Notes: generated by a model from the sequence alone, not told the origin. A DNA stretch of 64,000 nt from Adhaeribacter soli (GCF_008727925.1 NZ_VTWT01000007.1:1-64000); one strand, 5' to 3'; shown: positions 8,328-17,506, counted from the stretch's first letter. A program made the numbers and translations.

Positions 8328-8773
8328 GCTTAATTGTTAAATTGTTGAATTGTTAACTGGTGCAGGAAAAGAAATTTTTAAAGCTGAATGATATTGAAGC
8401 TTACCGCATAAGCTTTGCGTTAAGTAATTCAGTTTGGAAAATCATTTCTTCCTGGAATAACTTCGAAAAGGATACTATTGGCAAGCAATATATGCGCGCT
8501 ATCGACAGTATTTCGGCTAACCTTGCTGAAGGCTTCGGCCGGTACTCCAAAAAAGATAAAATAAACTTCTATCGGATTGCCCGTGCTTCAGGCTATGAGT
8601 GTTTCGACTGGAATGAAAAAGCAAAAGTCCGAGGAATCCTTTCTCAGGAACAATATCAGCTTATCTTTCAGGATCTGCAGAAACTGCCAAAAGCTATCAA
8701 CAGCTTAATCAAGTATACAAATGATAGTTTGTCCTTTTAACCATTTAGCCATTAAACAATTTAACAATTAAGC
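8328..8773. mobile_element. four-helix-bundle (S23) cassette with 19-bp inverted repeats
   Basis: The ends GCTTAATTGTTAAATTGTT (8328-8346) and its exact reverse complement (8755-8773) enclose one gene and nothing else. Each end is built from an 8-base period of AATTGTTA-type units. The left end starts 4 bp after the lptB stop and the right end touches the GTG start codon of the GH3 gene, so the cassette fills the lptB-GH3 gap exactly. No transposase is encoded. Treating it as mobile is inference from this structure and from the known sporadic spread of S23 genes. Confidence 0.6.
8360..8740 (+). CDS. four-helix-bundle protein (23S rRNA intervening-sequence/S23 family)
   Basis: A 126-residue helical protein with a GTG start. 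The family hallmark is visible: AYRISFALSNSVWKIIS, then RAIDSISANLAEGFGRYSKKDKINF, where S-ISANLAEG-GR is the recognisable core, then a third helix with ARASGYECFDW. Members occur inside 23S rRNA intervening sequences and at scattered chromosomal sites; the Avd protein of diversity-generating retroelements has the same fold. No reverse transcriptase or template repeat is nearby. Its function is unknown. It is the only gene of the inverted-repeat cassette. Confidence 0.85.
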   Translation: MQEKKFLKLNDIEAYRISFALSNSVWKIISSWNNFEKDTIGKQYMRAIDSISANLAEGFGRYSKKDKINFYRIARASGYECFDWNEKAKVRGILSQEQYQLIFQDLQKLPKAINSLIKYTNDSLSF

Positions 8774-10297
8774 GTGGAACTCCTTAACAGCATAATGACC
8801 TGGGTAATGAAAAAGCGGATCCACCAGATCGAGCTTTTCCGGCAGTACCCGCATGATGTGCAGCACGAAACGTTTCAGAGCCTGCTCAGTACGGCTAAAA
8901 ATACTGAGTGGGGCAAACGCTATGCTTTTGAGGAAATAAAGTCCTGGGAAACGTTTGCGCAGCGCGTACCCGTTTCTTCTTACGAAGATCTTTTCCCGGA
9001 AATCGACCGGATGATGAAAGGGGAACAGAACATTCTCTGGCCCACCACAGTAACCTGGTTTGCCAAATCTTCGGGTACGACCAACGCGCGCAGCAAATTC
9101 ATTCCGGTTTCCCCCGAATCTTTGGAAGATTGTCATTACAAAGGCGGCAAAGACATGCTTGCCATTTACGTAAATAACCGCCCCGATACCAAGCTCTTTA
9201 CCGGTAAAGGCCTGAGCATTGGCGGCAGCTTCCGGACAAATGAGCACAACCCGAAATCTTTCTACGGCGACGTTTCGGCTGTAATCATGCAGAACCTGCC
9301 GTTCTGGGCCGAATACATCCGCACGCCCCCGTTAAAAGTAGCCTTAATGGACAAGTGGGAAGAGAAGATCGAGCGCATGGTAGCGGAAACGGTAAACGCA
9401 AACGTGACCAGCCTGGCCGGCGTACCCACCTGGACCTGCGTGCTTCTGAACCGCATTATGGAGAAAACCGGCAAAACCATTCCGGAAGTTTGGCCGAATC
9501 TGGAGTTGTTTGCCCACGGTGCTGTAGCCTTCGGACCTTACCGGGAATTGTTTAAAAACATAATTCTAACGGAAAAGATGCGCTACCTGGAACTATACAA
9601 CGCTTCGGAAGGTTTCTTCGGCATTCAGGATCAAACTGATTCGGAAGACCTGTTGCTGATGCTGGATTACGGCGTATTTTACGAGTTCATTCCATCCGGC
9701 CATTTCGACGATGAGAACCCGGTTACCATTCCGCTTTCGGAAGTAGAAATTGGTAAGAACTACGCAATGGTAATTTCGACGAACGGTGGTTTATGGCGCT
9801 ACAAAATTGGCGATACGGTAAAATTTACCTCTATTAGTCCGTACCGTTTCCGGATAAGCGGACGCACCAAGCATTTTATGAATGCTTTTGGCGAAGAAGT
9901 AATTATTGAGAATGCCGAAGTGGCCATAACCGAAGCCTGTGAACAAACCAATGCGGTAATCAGTAACTTTACGGCGGCACCGGTTTATTTTGAAGGCAAA
10001 AAACAGGGCGGGCACGAGTGGATCGTGGAATTTAACCGGCAGCCGGATAACCTCCAGCGGTTCTCGGCGGTTTTAGATGAAAAGCTCCGGGAAATAAATT
10101 CGGACTATGATGCCAAGCGGTACCAGAACATTGCTTTGGTTGCTCCTAAAATACATCATGCGCCCGAAGGTACCTTTCTGGAATGGCTGCGCCGCAGGAA
10201 TAAATTAGGCGGGCAGAATAAAGTGCCGCGGCTTTCTAATTCGCGGGAATATGTAGAAGAGATTCTGACGATAATGGAAGATAAAGATGCAAACTAA
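8774..10297 (+). CDS. GH3 auxin-responsive-promoter family protein (acyl-acid-amido synthetase fold)
   Basis: Full-length (507 residues) bacterial member of the GH3 family, ANL-fold enzymes that in plants adenylate jasmonate or auxin and join them to amino acids. Seen: FAKSSGTTNARSKFIPVS (P-loop-like AMP-binding motif near 98-115), YNASEGFFGIQ (second ATP motif), NGGLWRYKIGDTVKF (third motif) and a mobile C-terminal domain with LDEKLREINSDYDAKR. I use the GTG at 8774; it directly follows the inverted repeat. The physiological substrate in Bacteroidota is not known. The next gene overlaps its last 11 bp. Confidence 0.88.
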   Translation: MELLNSIMTWVMKKRIHQIELFRQYPHDVQHETFQSLLSTAKNTEWGKRYAFEEIKSWETFAQRVPVSSYEDLFPEIDRMMKGEQNILWPTTVTWFAKSSGTTNARSKFIPVSPESLEDCHYKGGKDMLAIYVNNRPDTKLFTGKGLSIGGSFRTNEHNPKSFYGDVSAVIMQNLPFWAEYIRTPPLKVALMDKWEEKIERMVAETVNANVTSLAGVPTWTCVLLNRIMEKTGKTIPEVWPNLELFAHGAVAFGPYRELFKNIILTEKMRYLELYNASEGFFGIQDQTDSEDLLLMLDYGVFYEFIPSGHFDDENPVTIPLSEVEIGKNYAMVISTNGGLWRYKIGDTVKFTSISPYRFRISGRTKHFMNAFGEEVIIENAEVAITEACEQTNAVISNFTAAPVYFEGKKQGGHEWIVEFNRQPDNLQRFSAVLDEKLREINSDYDAKRYQNIALVAPKIHHAPEGTFLEWLRRRNKLGGQNKVPRLSNSREYVEEILTIMEDKDAN

Positions 10298-10559
10298 GCA
10301 AGTGGAAAATCAGCACAGTAGCGAACATAAGCGGGAACGCAAACGCATCAGGATCAAAAAGAAAGTGCGTATCCGGGTGCCTCTGGATGAACGGAAGAAG
10401 AAGAAACAGAAACAGCGTATCATGCTGATCACTTTTTTCTGGCTCCTGATCTTGTTTGTGCTATCGTCTTTCCTGGCGTTCTATTATTTCGGGGCTAATC
10501 AAAAACGGCGCTTAGACTATGAGCATTACCTCTGGGATAATGGCGTTATTGTGTATTGA
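10287..10559 (+). CDS. small basic single-pass membrane protein
   Basis: A 90-residue protein whose start overlaps the end of the GH3 gene by 11 bp, so the two are probably translated together. The first 45 residues are strongly basic (runs such as KRERKRIRIKKKVRIRVP and ERKKKKQKQR). A single transmembrane helix follows (IMLITFFWLLILFVLSSFLAFYYFG, read in two parts: 46-58 and 59-70), with a short tail outside. No family recognised. The basic half would lie in the cytoplasm, where it could bind nucleic acid or acidic lipids; that is inference. Confidence 0.65.
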   Translation: MQTKQVENQHSSEHKRERKRIRIKKKVRIRVPLDERKKKKQKQRIMLITFFWLLILFVLSSFLAFYYFGANQKRRLDYEHYLWDNGVIVY

Positions 10560-10691
10560 GGCTTGGTATAAGCTTGGATATGCGGAAATATTAACAGCCA
10601 AATTTTAATAGTTAGTAGCTGCTGATTAGACTGATCGATTAATAGTAAAAGCCTGATTCAGTTACATTAAGGCGCAACTTTAATTCATTTA

Positions 10692-10734
10692 ATAACAAAA
10701 ATGCCTTCTGGATATCAGAAGGCATTTTTGTTAT
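10692..10734. terminator. bidirectional intrinsic terminator
   Basis: Perfect 19-bp stem (10692-10710 with 10716-10734, core AAAATGCCTTCTG) and a 5-base loop, with A and T runs on both sides. It separates the + GH3 unit from the converging AIM24 gene. Confidence 0.88.
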
Positions 10735-10749
10735 AGGTAGTCCAATTTT

Positions 10750-11514
10750 CTACTCTAAAAAGCTGCTTAGCATGCCGCCTTCTTTGTTCTGATTCCCACC
10801 GTTCGGCATCAGCGCCTGAATCAGTTTTTTCACCGGCATCGATTGCAGCCATACCCGGCCGGTACCGGAAAGGGTAGCCAGAAAAAGGCCTTCGCCCCCG
10901 AAAACCATCGATTTCAGCCCGCCGGAACGTTGAATATCAAAACTGATGCCTTGTTCAAAAGCAACAACGCAGCCGGTATCTACGCGCAAGGTTTCGTTAT
11001 TCAGTTGCTTCTCGATTACGGTACCGCCGGCATGGATAAATGCCAGACCATCGCCCGTAAGGCGCTGCAGGATAAAGCCCTCACCTCCAAAGAAGCCGGC
11101 ACCCAGCCGCTGGTTGAAATGAATGTTGATCTTGGTGCCTAAAGCCGCGGCCAGGAAACCATCTTTCTGCACAATTAAGCCCTGCGGAATGGTTGCCAGG
11201 TCCACCGGTAATATGGTGCCCGGATATGGCGCCGAAAAAGCTACCCGGCTTTTTGCGCTCCGGCCCCGGTGGGTAAAGTGGGTCATGAACAGCGATTCGC
11301 CGGTAAGCATGCGACTACCGGCTGAGAATAGCTTGCCCAGCAGGCCCTGGTCGGCGTTGGAGCCATCGCCCATTTTGGTTTCGAACTGAATGCCGTCTTC
11401 CATGTAAACCATGGCGCCGGCTTCGGCAATAACCGTTTCGTTCTGGTCAAGCTCCACCTCCAGCACCTGGATGTCGTTGCCAAAAATGCGATAATCAATT
11501 TCGTGCGATCTCAT
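10750..11514 (-). CDS. TIGR00266/AIM24 family protein
   Basis: A 254-residue protein of the AIM24 family (mitochondrial biogenesis in yeast; tryptophan RNA-binding attenuator-like fold in bacteria), of unknown biochemical role. I start at the ATG complementing 11512-11514 ([16 protein letters not shown]), where the family's conserved N-terminus begins; an upstream ATG at 11562 adds 16 residues. Typical segments: [40 protein letters not shown], the second [20 protein letters not shown], and a LIQALMP tail. The gene for an acidic protein follows upstream on the same strand, 34 bp from the longer start. Confidence 0.85.
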   Translation of the reverse strand: MRSHEIDYRIFGNDIQVLEVELDQNETVIAEAGAMVYMEDGIQFETKMGDGSNADQGLLGKLFSAGSRMLTGESLFMTHFTHRGRSAKSRVAFSAPYPGTILPVDLATIPQGLIVQKDGFLAAALGTKINIHFNQRLGAGFFGGEGFILQRLTGDGLAFIHAGGTVIEKQLNNETLRVDTGCVVAFEQGISFDIQRSGGLKSMVFGGEGLFLATLSGTGRVWLQSMPVKKLIQALMPNGGNQNKEGGMLSSFLE

Positions 11515-11596
11515 AGAAAAGTAAGTAGGTTTTAAAGCCTTAAATTGCGGAATTTCCGGCAAAACCCTATGCTTTTCCGTTTAAAAAGTAAGCACC

Positions 11597-11950
11597 TTAT
11601 TTTATGGGAAGTGTTTCGCCCTCATCTTTTTCGTCTTCCTCATCTTCCTCATTTTCTTCCTGACCGCCTTTCGCCCGCTTTGCTTTCGGAATAAAATCCT
11701 CCGGGTTCTCCTCTTCTTCCTGCGATTCCTCTATATGGAAATCATCGTCATCCTCCTTCATTTTTCCCGGGCCTTTGTCGGTCAGTTTTTTATCGTGCAC
11801 GTTCTTGTCCAGGAATTCGTTTAACTGGTCGATGCTGTAGCTGGAGGTAATTTCGCCCAGCGGATTAATCTTTATTTCGAAGCCTTCGAGTTCTTTATGT
11901 ACCCGGGCCTTCTTCTCACTTTTATCGGTTTTCTTTTTCTTTTTGCTCAT
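11597..11950 (-). CDS. hypothetical highly charged protein
   Basis: A 117-residue soluble protein with no recognised domain. It begins with a lysine block (MSKKKKKTDKSEKKAR), has a short ordered middle (GFEIKINPLGEITSSYSIDQ, DQLNEFLDKNV) and ends with glutamate/aspartate tracts. The middle resembles small Bacteroidota proteins that carry a conserved EIxxNxxGEI strand, but I cannot name them. It lies upstream of the AIM24 gene on the same strand and has its own start close to a terminator from the next gene. Confidence 0.6.
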   Translation of the reverse strand: MSKKKKKTDKSEKKARVHKELEGFEIKINPLGEITSSYSIDQLNEFLDKNVHDKKLTDKGPGKMKEDDDDFHIEESQEEEENPEDFIPKAKRAKGGQEENEEDEEDEKDEGETLPIK

Positions 11951-11991
11951 GGCTGTAACGTTTAAAAATCAGCTTTACGTCCATACGCAAA

Positions 11992-12025
11992 AAAAGCGGC
12001 AGGGTATAGTTCCGCTGCCGCTTTT
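11992..12025 (-). terminator. intrinsic terminator of the T9SS repeat-protein gene
   Basis: Stem AAAAGCGGCAG (11992-12002) with CTGCCGCTTTT (12015-12025), 12-base loop. It lies 70 bp beyond the stop codon at 12096 on the minus strand and runs into a T tract on that strand. Confidence 0.75.
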
Positions 12026-12095
12026 GGCTTTTTAGCTTCTAAAGCTACCGTTTCGAAGGTTCTCTTTTCAGTAGCTGGGTTTATTCCTAATGGCT

Positions 12096-13739
12096 TTATT
12101 CAACAACAATTTTTCGGGTGCTGGTCTGGTTTCCGGCTTTCACCTGAACCAGGTACATGCCTTTAACGGCCGGTATTTCCAGCTCCCGTAAACCCTGACT
12201 CCGGGTATTTACCAATTGTTGCAAAACCACGCGGCCTAAAAGATCGGTAATTATAACCTCGGCAGCTGGTGCGTTTATGTTGCTGAACTGCAGGTTGAAT
12301 TTGCCCTGGTTTGGGTTGGGGAAAATGGAAATGTTGAAATCGGGTTTATTTTCTGCTGTGGCAAGGACCTCAGGACCTAATTTTACGATCCAAAAGTCAT
12401 AACCTCCCTGAGAAGCCTGAGTTTTATCTCTGCTGGCAGCAGACCATGAAAAGCCTCCCAAAATGTAATTTCCGTCCGAAGTCTGCTGCAGCGATTGAAG
12501 GCCATCTTCGCCATTTCCGCCTATGGTTTGTTCCCAAATTTTATTTCCGGCGCTATCCAGCTTTAAAACCCAATAATCTGTATTTCTGAAAGATTGATTA
12601 AATACGGAATCAGCTGAGCCACCCAGAATATAACCCCCATCCGAAGTCTGTTGCAGCGCGCTGAGCTCATCATGACCAGGGCCGCCAAAAGTTTTATCCC
12701 AGGTTTTGTTTCCAGCCCCATCCAGCTTTACTACCCAGTAATCCTTGCCTCCAAAACCTGCCTGCGATTTATCGCCATTCAGCCCGGAATCAGAATAACC
12801 GCCCAGAATGTACCCTCCGTCTGAAGTCTGTTGCAAAGAAGTAAGTATCTCCGTATTGCTGCCTCCCAAAGTCTTATCCCAGAGTTTGTTGCCAGCTGGA
12901 TCAATTTTTACTACCCAATAATCAGCTCCTCCTCGCGATGGTTGGGTTTTATCTGCACCGATGTCATCACTGGAAGACCCACCCAAAATATAGCCGCCAT
13001 CTGAGGTTTGCTCAATTTTGGAAAAGTTATAAGTGCCAGCTCCTAAATTTCCACCAAAGGTTTTATCCCATATTTTATTTCCATTGGCATCTAGTTTTAC
13101 TATCCAGTAATCTACGGCTCCCTTACGGGCCTGGCTTTTATCACCACTAATTCCCGAAATAGAGGTCCCGCCCAGAATATAACCCCCGTCCGATGTTTGT
13201 TGCAGGGAAGCAAACGCTTCAGTATCACTGCCTCCAAAGGTCTTGTCCCAGAGTTTATTGCCGTTGGAATTCAGCTTTATTATCCAGTAATCAAAAAGTC
13301 CTTGGGAAGCCTGACTTTTATCTCCGCCGATACCGGAATAAGTGCCTCCACCCAGAATATACCCTCCATCCGAGGTTTGCTGCAGGGAACGAAGCCAGTC
13401 ATCGCTACCGCCGCCAAAAGTTTTATCCCAGGTTTTGTTTCCGCTGGCGTCTACTTTTACTACCCAGAAATCATAGGTGGTATAAGCTACAGTTCCTTGG
13501 TTGCCCTGGCTTTTATCGCCGCTTATGCCTGAACTGGAATATCCGCCCAGGATATACCCGCCTTCAGTGGTCTGCTTTACAGAGGAAAGGACATCCCCAC
13601 TGCTTCCGCCAAAAGTTTTATCCCATTGAATAGGTAGACCGTTTTGCGCTGAAGCACCTACGGGAAAAGCTGCCGTAAAAGCTGCAACGCAACTAATACG
13701 AAGCCAGTTTTTAAGCAGGAAAGTGTATCGTTTTTTCAT
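12096..13739 (-). CDS. secreted repeat protein with type IX (type A) sorting domain
   Basis: A 547-residue secreted protein. The signal peptide ends in VGASAQ (about 32). Seven tandem repeats of about 57-65 residues follow, each reading WDKTFGG-x-LxSLQQ-TSDGGYILGG-GDKSQ-DYWVVKLD-x-GNK, probably blades of a beta-propeller. The C-terminal ~75 residues are a type A sorting domain (ISIFPNPNQGKFNLQF, then VIITDLLGRVV, then MYLVQVKAG and a basic KIVVE end), which directs export through PorU-type machinery and cell-surface attachment. The repeats are unusually alike, which suggests recent internal duplication. Ligand unknown. Confidence 0.88.
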   Translation of the reverse strand: MKKRYTFLLKNWLRISCVAAFTAAFPVGASAQNGLPIQWDKTFGGSSGDVLSSVKQTTEGGYILGGYSSSGISGDKSQGNQGTVAYTTYDFWVVKVDASGNKTWDKTFGGGSDDWLRSLQQTSDGGYILGGGTYSGIGGDKSQASQGLFDYWIIKLNSNGNKLWDKTFGGSDTEAFASLQQTSDGGYILGGTSISGISGDKSQARKGAVDYWIVKLDANGNKIWDKTFGGNLGAGTYNFSKIEQTSDGGYILGGSSSDDIGADKTQPSRGGADYWVVKIDPAGNKLWDKTLGGSNTEILTSLQQTSDGGYILGGYSDSGLNGDKSQAGFGGKDYWVVKLDGAGNKTWDKTFGGPGHDELSALQQTSDGGYILGGSADSVFNQSFRNTDYWVLKLDSAGNKIWEQTIGGNGEDGLQSLQQTSDGNYILGGFSWSAASRDKTQASQGGYDFWIVKLGPEVLATAENKPDFNISIFPNPNQGKFNLQFSNINAPAAEVIITDLLGRVVLQQLVNTRSQGLRELEIPAVKGMYLVQVKAGNQTSTRKIVVE

Positions 13740-13993
13740 AGGGAATTAACACAAGTGATTTCAAAGCTAACAACTTGTGCCAAATATTAAAACTATTCTG
13801 TTATCTAATTCTGCAGAAACAGCTGAACAACCATTCAGGCACACCTATAAAGAAAATTTTCAGCTACTCACTAGGGGAGGGGCTTACGCGCCTTGTCTAC
13901 TCCTCTGAAACCGCCGGAATAAAGCAAGCCGCTTAGGCGAATTTCCGCTTTTTCCGCTTCCGCCTTACGTGTTCCACTAAATTTTAAACTGTC

Positions 13994-16288
13994 GTGAAAA
14001 ACAGCCTGGCCATACTTTGTCTTATTTTTCTGGTAAACGGTAGCCTTCTGGCGCAAAAAGTAACCCTGAGCGGCATTATTCGCGATGCGGTTACCGGAGA
14101 ACCGTTACCGGGCGCTTCGGTTTACCTGCCGGAGCAAAAAGCCGGTACGGCCACCGATCTGGAAGGGAAATATGAACTTAGCTTAGCGGTTGGTAAAGTC
14201 ACGGTGGTTTATTCGCTTGTCGGGTACGGGAAACAGGAGAAAGAACTGAATCTGACCGACCATGCCACTTTCAATATTGAGCTGAAACCGCAGGAAGAAA
14301 CGCTGAAAGAAGTGGTGGTGCTGGCGTCGAAGAACGATTTGCAGGAGCAGGTAGCTTCGCCGCAGATGGGTATGGTGAAGCTATCGCCGAAGCAAATTAA
14401 AAATATGCCCAGCCTGGGCGGGGAAGTGGATATTATTAAAGTAGCCCAGCTGCTGCCCGGCGTAAAACGCGGCGGCGAAGGCCAGACTGGTATGTTCGTG
14501 CGCGGCGGCGCTTCCGACCAAAATTTAATCCTGCTGGACGATGCGCCGGTTTACAACGTGAGCCATTTATTCGGGTTCTTTTCCATTTTCAACAACGATG
14601 CCCTGAAAGAAGTAACCCTGATAAAGGGCAGCTTCCCGGCGCAGTACGGTGGCCGCATTTCTTCGGTAATGGACATCAAAACGCAGGAAGGCAATAACGA
14701 AAAAATAAAAGCCAACGGCGGCATTGGGTTACTATCTTCGCGCATTACGGTGCAGGGCCCGATCCAGAAAGACAAGCTCACGTTCCTGGTTTCCGCCCGC
14801 CGTTCCTATCTCGATAAAGTACTGGCAGTATCGGGATTAAAAGTGCCGTATTATTTCTACGATGCCAACCTGAAACTCAATTACAAGCTCAGCGAAAAAG
14901 ACCGGCTAACGTACAGTAGCTACTACGGAAACGATATTCTTTCAGAGCCCAAACCCGGTTCCAAAGGAACGGACGACGTGCCCACGAGCCTGGATTTCGG
15001 TTTTCAGCTCGGCAACTATACCAACACCCTGAAATGGACGCACCAGTACTCCGGCAACCTGGTTTCTAACCTGACTTTGCTGCACACTCGTTTCCGCTAC
15101 CAGATCAACGGGCAATTCGATGAAAATGCCGTGCACATCGGTTCGTTCATCGAAGATGTTGGCGTTAAACTCGATTACGATTATGCCCCGAATGCAAAGA
15201 ACCAGCTCCGGTATGGAATATCGGTTATCAATCATTCCTTCCGGCCGAATATCGTGGCAGCTGAAGGGGAAATTACGGACCTGTTAAAATCGCAGGAAGG
15301 CCGGCAACTGAACCCGCAGGAAATGGGCGTGTATGCGCAGAACCAGTTCAACATGAACCGGCACCTTACGGTAGATTACGGCCTTCGCGTTTCGGGTATG
15401 CTCACGCAAGGGAAAACCTACACCGGGCTGGAACCACGACTTTCAGCCAGTTATCAACTTTCCGAAAACAGCTCCATCAAAGCCGGTTATTCGCGCATGT
15501 ACCAGTATCTGCACCTGGTTTCCAGCTCTTCGGTAATGCTGCCCACCGACCTGTGGTACCCGGTAACCCGGAACGTAAAGCCGCAGTTTGCCGATCAGTT
15601 TGCTGCCGGTTATACCCGGAACTTCAGCCAGGTAAATACCCTTTTCAGCGCCGAAGTGTATTACAAAAAACTGAACCGCCTGATAGAATACAAAGAGGGC
15701 GCGGTGCTGCTGCTGAACGACGATTACGAAAAGGAACTGCTGCACGGGAAAGGAGAAGCCTACGGCGCGGAATTCTTTCTGCACAAAACCGAAGGCCGCT
15801 TTAACGGCTGGGCCAGCTATTCGCTTTCCTGGGCTACCCGCCAGTTCGACGGCCTGAACCAGGGCAAAACGTTCTTCGCCAAATACGACCGCCGCCACGA
15901 TTTCTCCCTGGCCCTGAATTATGAGATCTCGAAGCGCCTGAGCATCTCCGCCGTCTGGGTTTACGCCACCGGCCAACGCTTCACCGGCCGTTTAGGCCAG
16001 TACGTGGCGCCCAAACCTTCTTATTCCGGAGCCGATGTCCTGCCAATTTACACGGGTCGCAACGAACTGAAATTCTCGCCTTCGCACCGCCTCGACCTGA
16101 ACCTGGTACTGAAAAATAAACCGGCCAAGAAATTCCAGAGCGAATGGTGCTTTGGCGCTTACAACGTGTACAACCAGACGCAGCCTTACCGGGTGAAAGT
16201 GGTAGAAAACGGCAAAGGTGGTTACAAGTATTCGCAGACTGGTTTGTTTGGCTTTATTCCTTCGGTGGCTTATAATTTTAAGTTTTAA
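13994..16288 (+). CDS. TonB-dependent outer-membrane receptor with carboxypeptidase-like domain
   Basis: Outer-membrane active transporter of 764 residues, GTG start followed by a clean signal peptide (LAILCLIFLVNGSLLAQ). Residues about 24-95 are a carboxypeptidase-regulatory-like beta-sandwich (LSGIIRDAVTGEPLPGASVY). The plug follows with LLPGVKRGGEGQTGMFVRGG and QNLILLDDAPVYN, then the barrel, ending in SVAYNFKF with the C-terminal aromatic typical of barrels. It lacks the STN domain found in its neighbour on the opposite strand. A DUF4249 lipoprotein gene lies 330 bp downstream, the usual partner order. Ligand unknown. Confidence 0.92.
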   Translation: MKNSLAILCLIFLVNGSLLAQKVTLSGIIRDAVTGEPLPGASVYLPEQKAGTATDLEGKYELSLAVGKVTVVYSLVGYGKQEKELNLTDHATFNIELKPQEETLKEVVVLASKNDLQEQVASPQMGMVKLSPKQIKNMPSLGGEVDIIKVAQLLPGVKRGGEGQTGMFVRGGASDQNLILLDDAPVYNVSHLFGFFSIFNNDALKEVTLIKGSFPAQYGGRISSVMDIKTQEGNNEKIKANGGIGLLSSRITVQGPIQKDKLTFLVSARRSYLDKVLAVSGLKVPYYFYDANLKLNYKLSEKDRLTYSSYYGNDILSEPKPGSKGTDDVPTSLDFGFQLGNYTNTLKWTHQYSGNLVSNLTLLHTRFRYQINGQFDENAVHIGSFIEDVGVKLDYDYAPNAKNQLRYGISVINHSFRPNIVAAEGEITDLLKSQEGRQLNPQEMGVYAQNQFNMNRHLTVDYGLRVSGMLTQGKTYTGLEPRLSASYQLSENSSIKAGYSRMYQYLHLVSSSSVMLPTDLWYPVTRNVKPQFADQFAAGYTRNFSQVNTLFSAEVYYKKLNRLIEYKEGAVLLLNDDYEKELLHGKGEAYGAEFFLHKTEGRFNGWASYSLSWATRQFDGLNQGKTFFAKYDRRHDFSLALNYEISKRLSISAVWVYATGQRFTGRLGQYVAPKPSYSGADVLPIYTGRNELKFSPSHRLDLNLVLKNKPAKKFQSEWCFGAYNVYNQTQPYRVKVVENGKGGYKYSQTGLFGFIPSVAYNFKF

Positions 16289-16380
16289 ACGGATGTTTTG
16301 CAGGTGGCCGACTTAGAAAGAAAACCAGAGCCACAATTTCTGACAACAGTTTGTTTTTAGGCTGTAAGGCCATTGTCCCC

Positions 16381-16478
16381 GTCATCTCGACGCCAGGAGA
16401 GATCCCCGGAATAAGGTAGTAAAGCCAGAATAAGAGGTAGTGCCAACTTGATGAGATCTCTCCTAACGTCGAGATGAC
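16381..16478. repeat. REP-like element A, copy 1
   Basis: A 98-bp element with 24-bp ends (16381-16404 and 16455-16478) that pair with two mismatches, in the receptor-DUF4249 gap. The interior with ccggaataaggtag recurs in the element at 53985-54083. The ends resemble the GTCATC..GACG repeats common in this phylum. The rest of this 330-bp gap holds nothing recognisable. Confidence 0.75.
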
Positions 16479-16618
16479 GATTCAGTGTTTCTACCCTTCA
16501 ATATTCTCCAACTACTGGTAATAATTTCCACTGTAAATCTTCTGCAACAATAAGGGTACGCCGACTTATTCCTGTCTTCATATCAAAAGAAATTAGAAAA
16601 TTAACGGACAACAACAAA

Positions 16619-17506
16619 ATGAAAACGATAAGCTTCTTAATAAAAAAACTATACTTCGTATTGCTTTGGCTGCTGCTCGGTTTGGGCTTGTTCAGTTGCG
16701 AACCCGACCCGATCGAAATTGACCTGCCGGCGCATCAGCCCAAACTGGTAATTGCCACCCAGGTTGCTCCGGAAAAATACATGCTCGTACAAGTTTCCAA
16801 AAGCTTCAGTTCCCTGGCCAGCAATTCCGACAGCCTTGCTACCGATACTACTTTTATGAAAAGCCTGGTAGTGGAACATGCGCTGGTGCAGGTAACCTTT
16901 AACGGCCGCACCGAAACCCTGCAGCATTTACGCAACGGTCTTTACATGGGCGCCAACATCGTTCAGTATTACGGGCTAACCTACACCTTATTTGTGCGCG
17001 ATTCGGTTTCGGAGCTTGAATGCACGGCCGTTACCGAGATGCAGGCGCCGACAACGTTCGAAAAGCTGGAGCCGGAAGTAATCCGAACCGCGAAGGACAC
17101 TACCGTAAACCTGCATTTTACCATTGCCGACCAAAGGCCGGAAAAGAACTTTTACCTGATCAGCCTGACCGGCGCGAGCCGCAAAAATGTAATTCCCTGG
17201 AAAGGCACCAGATCGGTGAAAAGCATTCAGGAGCAGATCATTCTGGTAAACGACGACGCGATGCAACAGGGCCGGTATTCGGCGAAAGAAAAGCTCACGC
17301 TGGGCACTTCCGATAGTTTGGTCGTGACACTTACCAACATCAGCGAACCGTATTACCGCTACCTGGAGCTTTACCGGAAATCGGGCAATTTAATGAACCA
17401 GCTTACCGGCGAACCCATAAACCTGCCCACCAATATTCAGAACGGCTACGGCTACTTTTCGGCGCACAACCCTACCGGAGAGGTTTTCAACCTGAGAGAA
17501 TGGTAG
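16619..17506 (+). CDS. DUF4249 family lipoprotein
   Basis: A 295-residue outer-membrane lipoprotein, signal LLWLLLGLGLFSC with the lipid cysteine at 27, followed by EPDPIEIDLPAHQPKLVIAT, the usual DUF4249 opening. The family consists of two Ig-like beta-domains (here HALVQVTFNGRTETL and a second half ending NPTGEVFNLREW). DUF4249 genes nearly always follow a TonB-dependent receptor in Bacteroidota, and this one follows the 13994-16288 receptor on the same strand, so it probably acts as the receptor's surface partner. Its ligand is unknown. Confidence 0.85.
   Translation: MKTISFLIKKLYFVLLWLLLGLGLFSCEPDPIEIDLPAHQPKLVIATQVAPEKYMLVQVSKSFSSLASNSDSLATDTTFMKSLVVEHALVQVTFNGRTETLQHLRNGLYMGANIVQYYGLTYTLFVRDSVSELECTAVTEMQAPTTFEKLEPEVIRTAKDTTVNLHFTIADQRPEKNFYLISLTGASRKNVIPWKGTRSVKSIQEQIILVNDDAMQQGRYSAKEKLTLGTSDSLVVTLTNISEPYYRYLELYRKSGNLMNQLTGEPINLPTNIQNGYGYFSAHNPTGEVFNLREW

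Noticed and set aside
8328-8773. diversity-generating retroelement suggested by a four-helix (Avd-like) protein
   Set aside because: No reverse transcriptase, template repeat or variable repeat is present; the protein reads as the S23 type.
15443-15976. 177-codon minus-strand open frame
   Set aside because: Antisense shadow of the 13994-16288 receptor.
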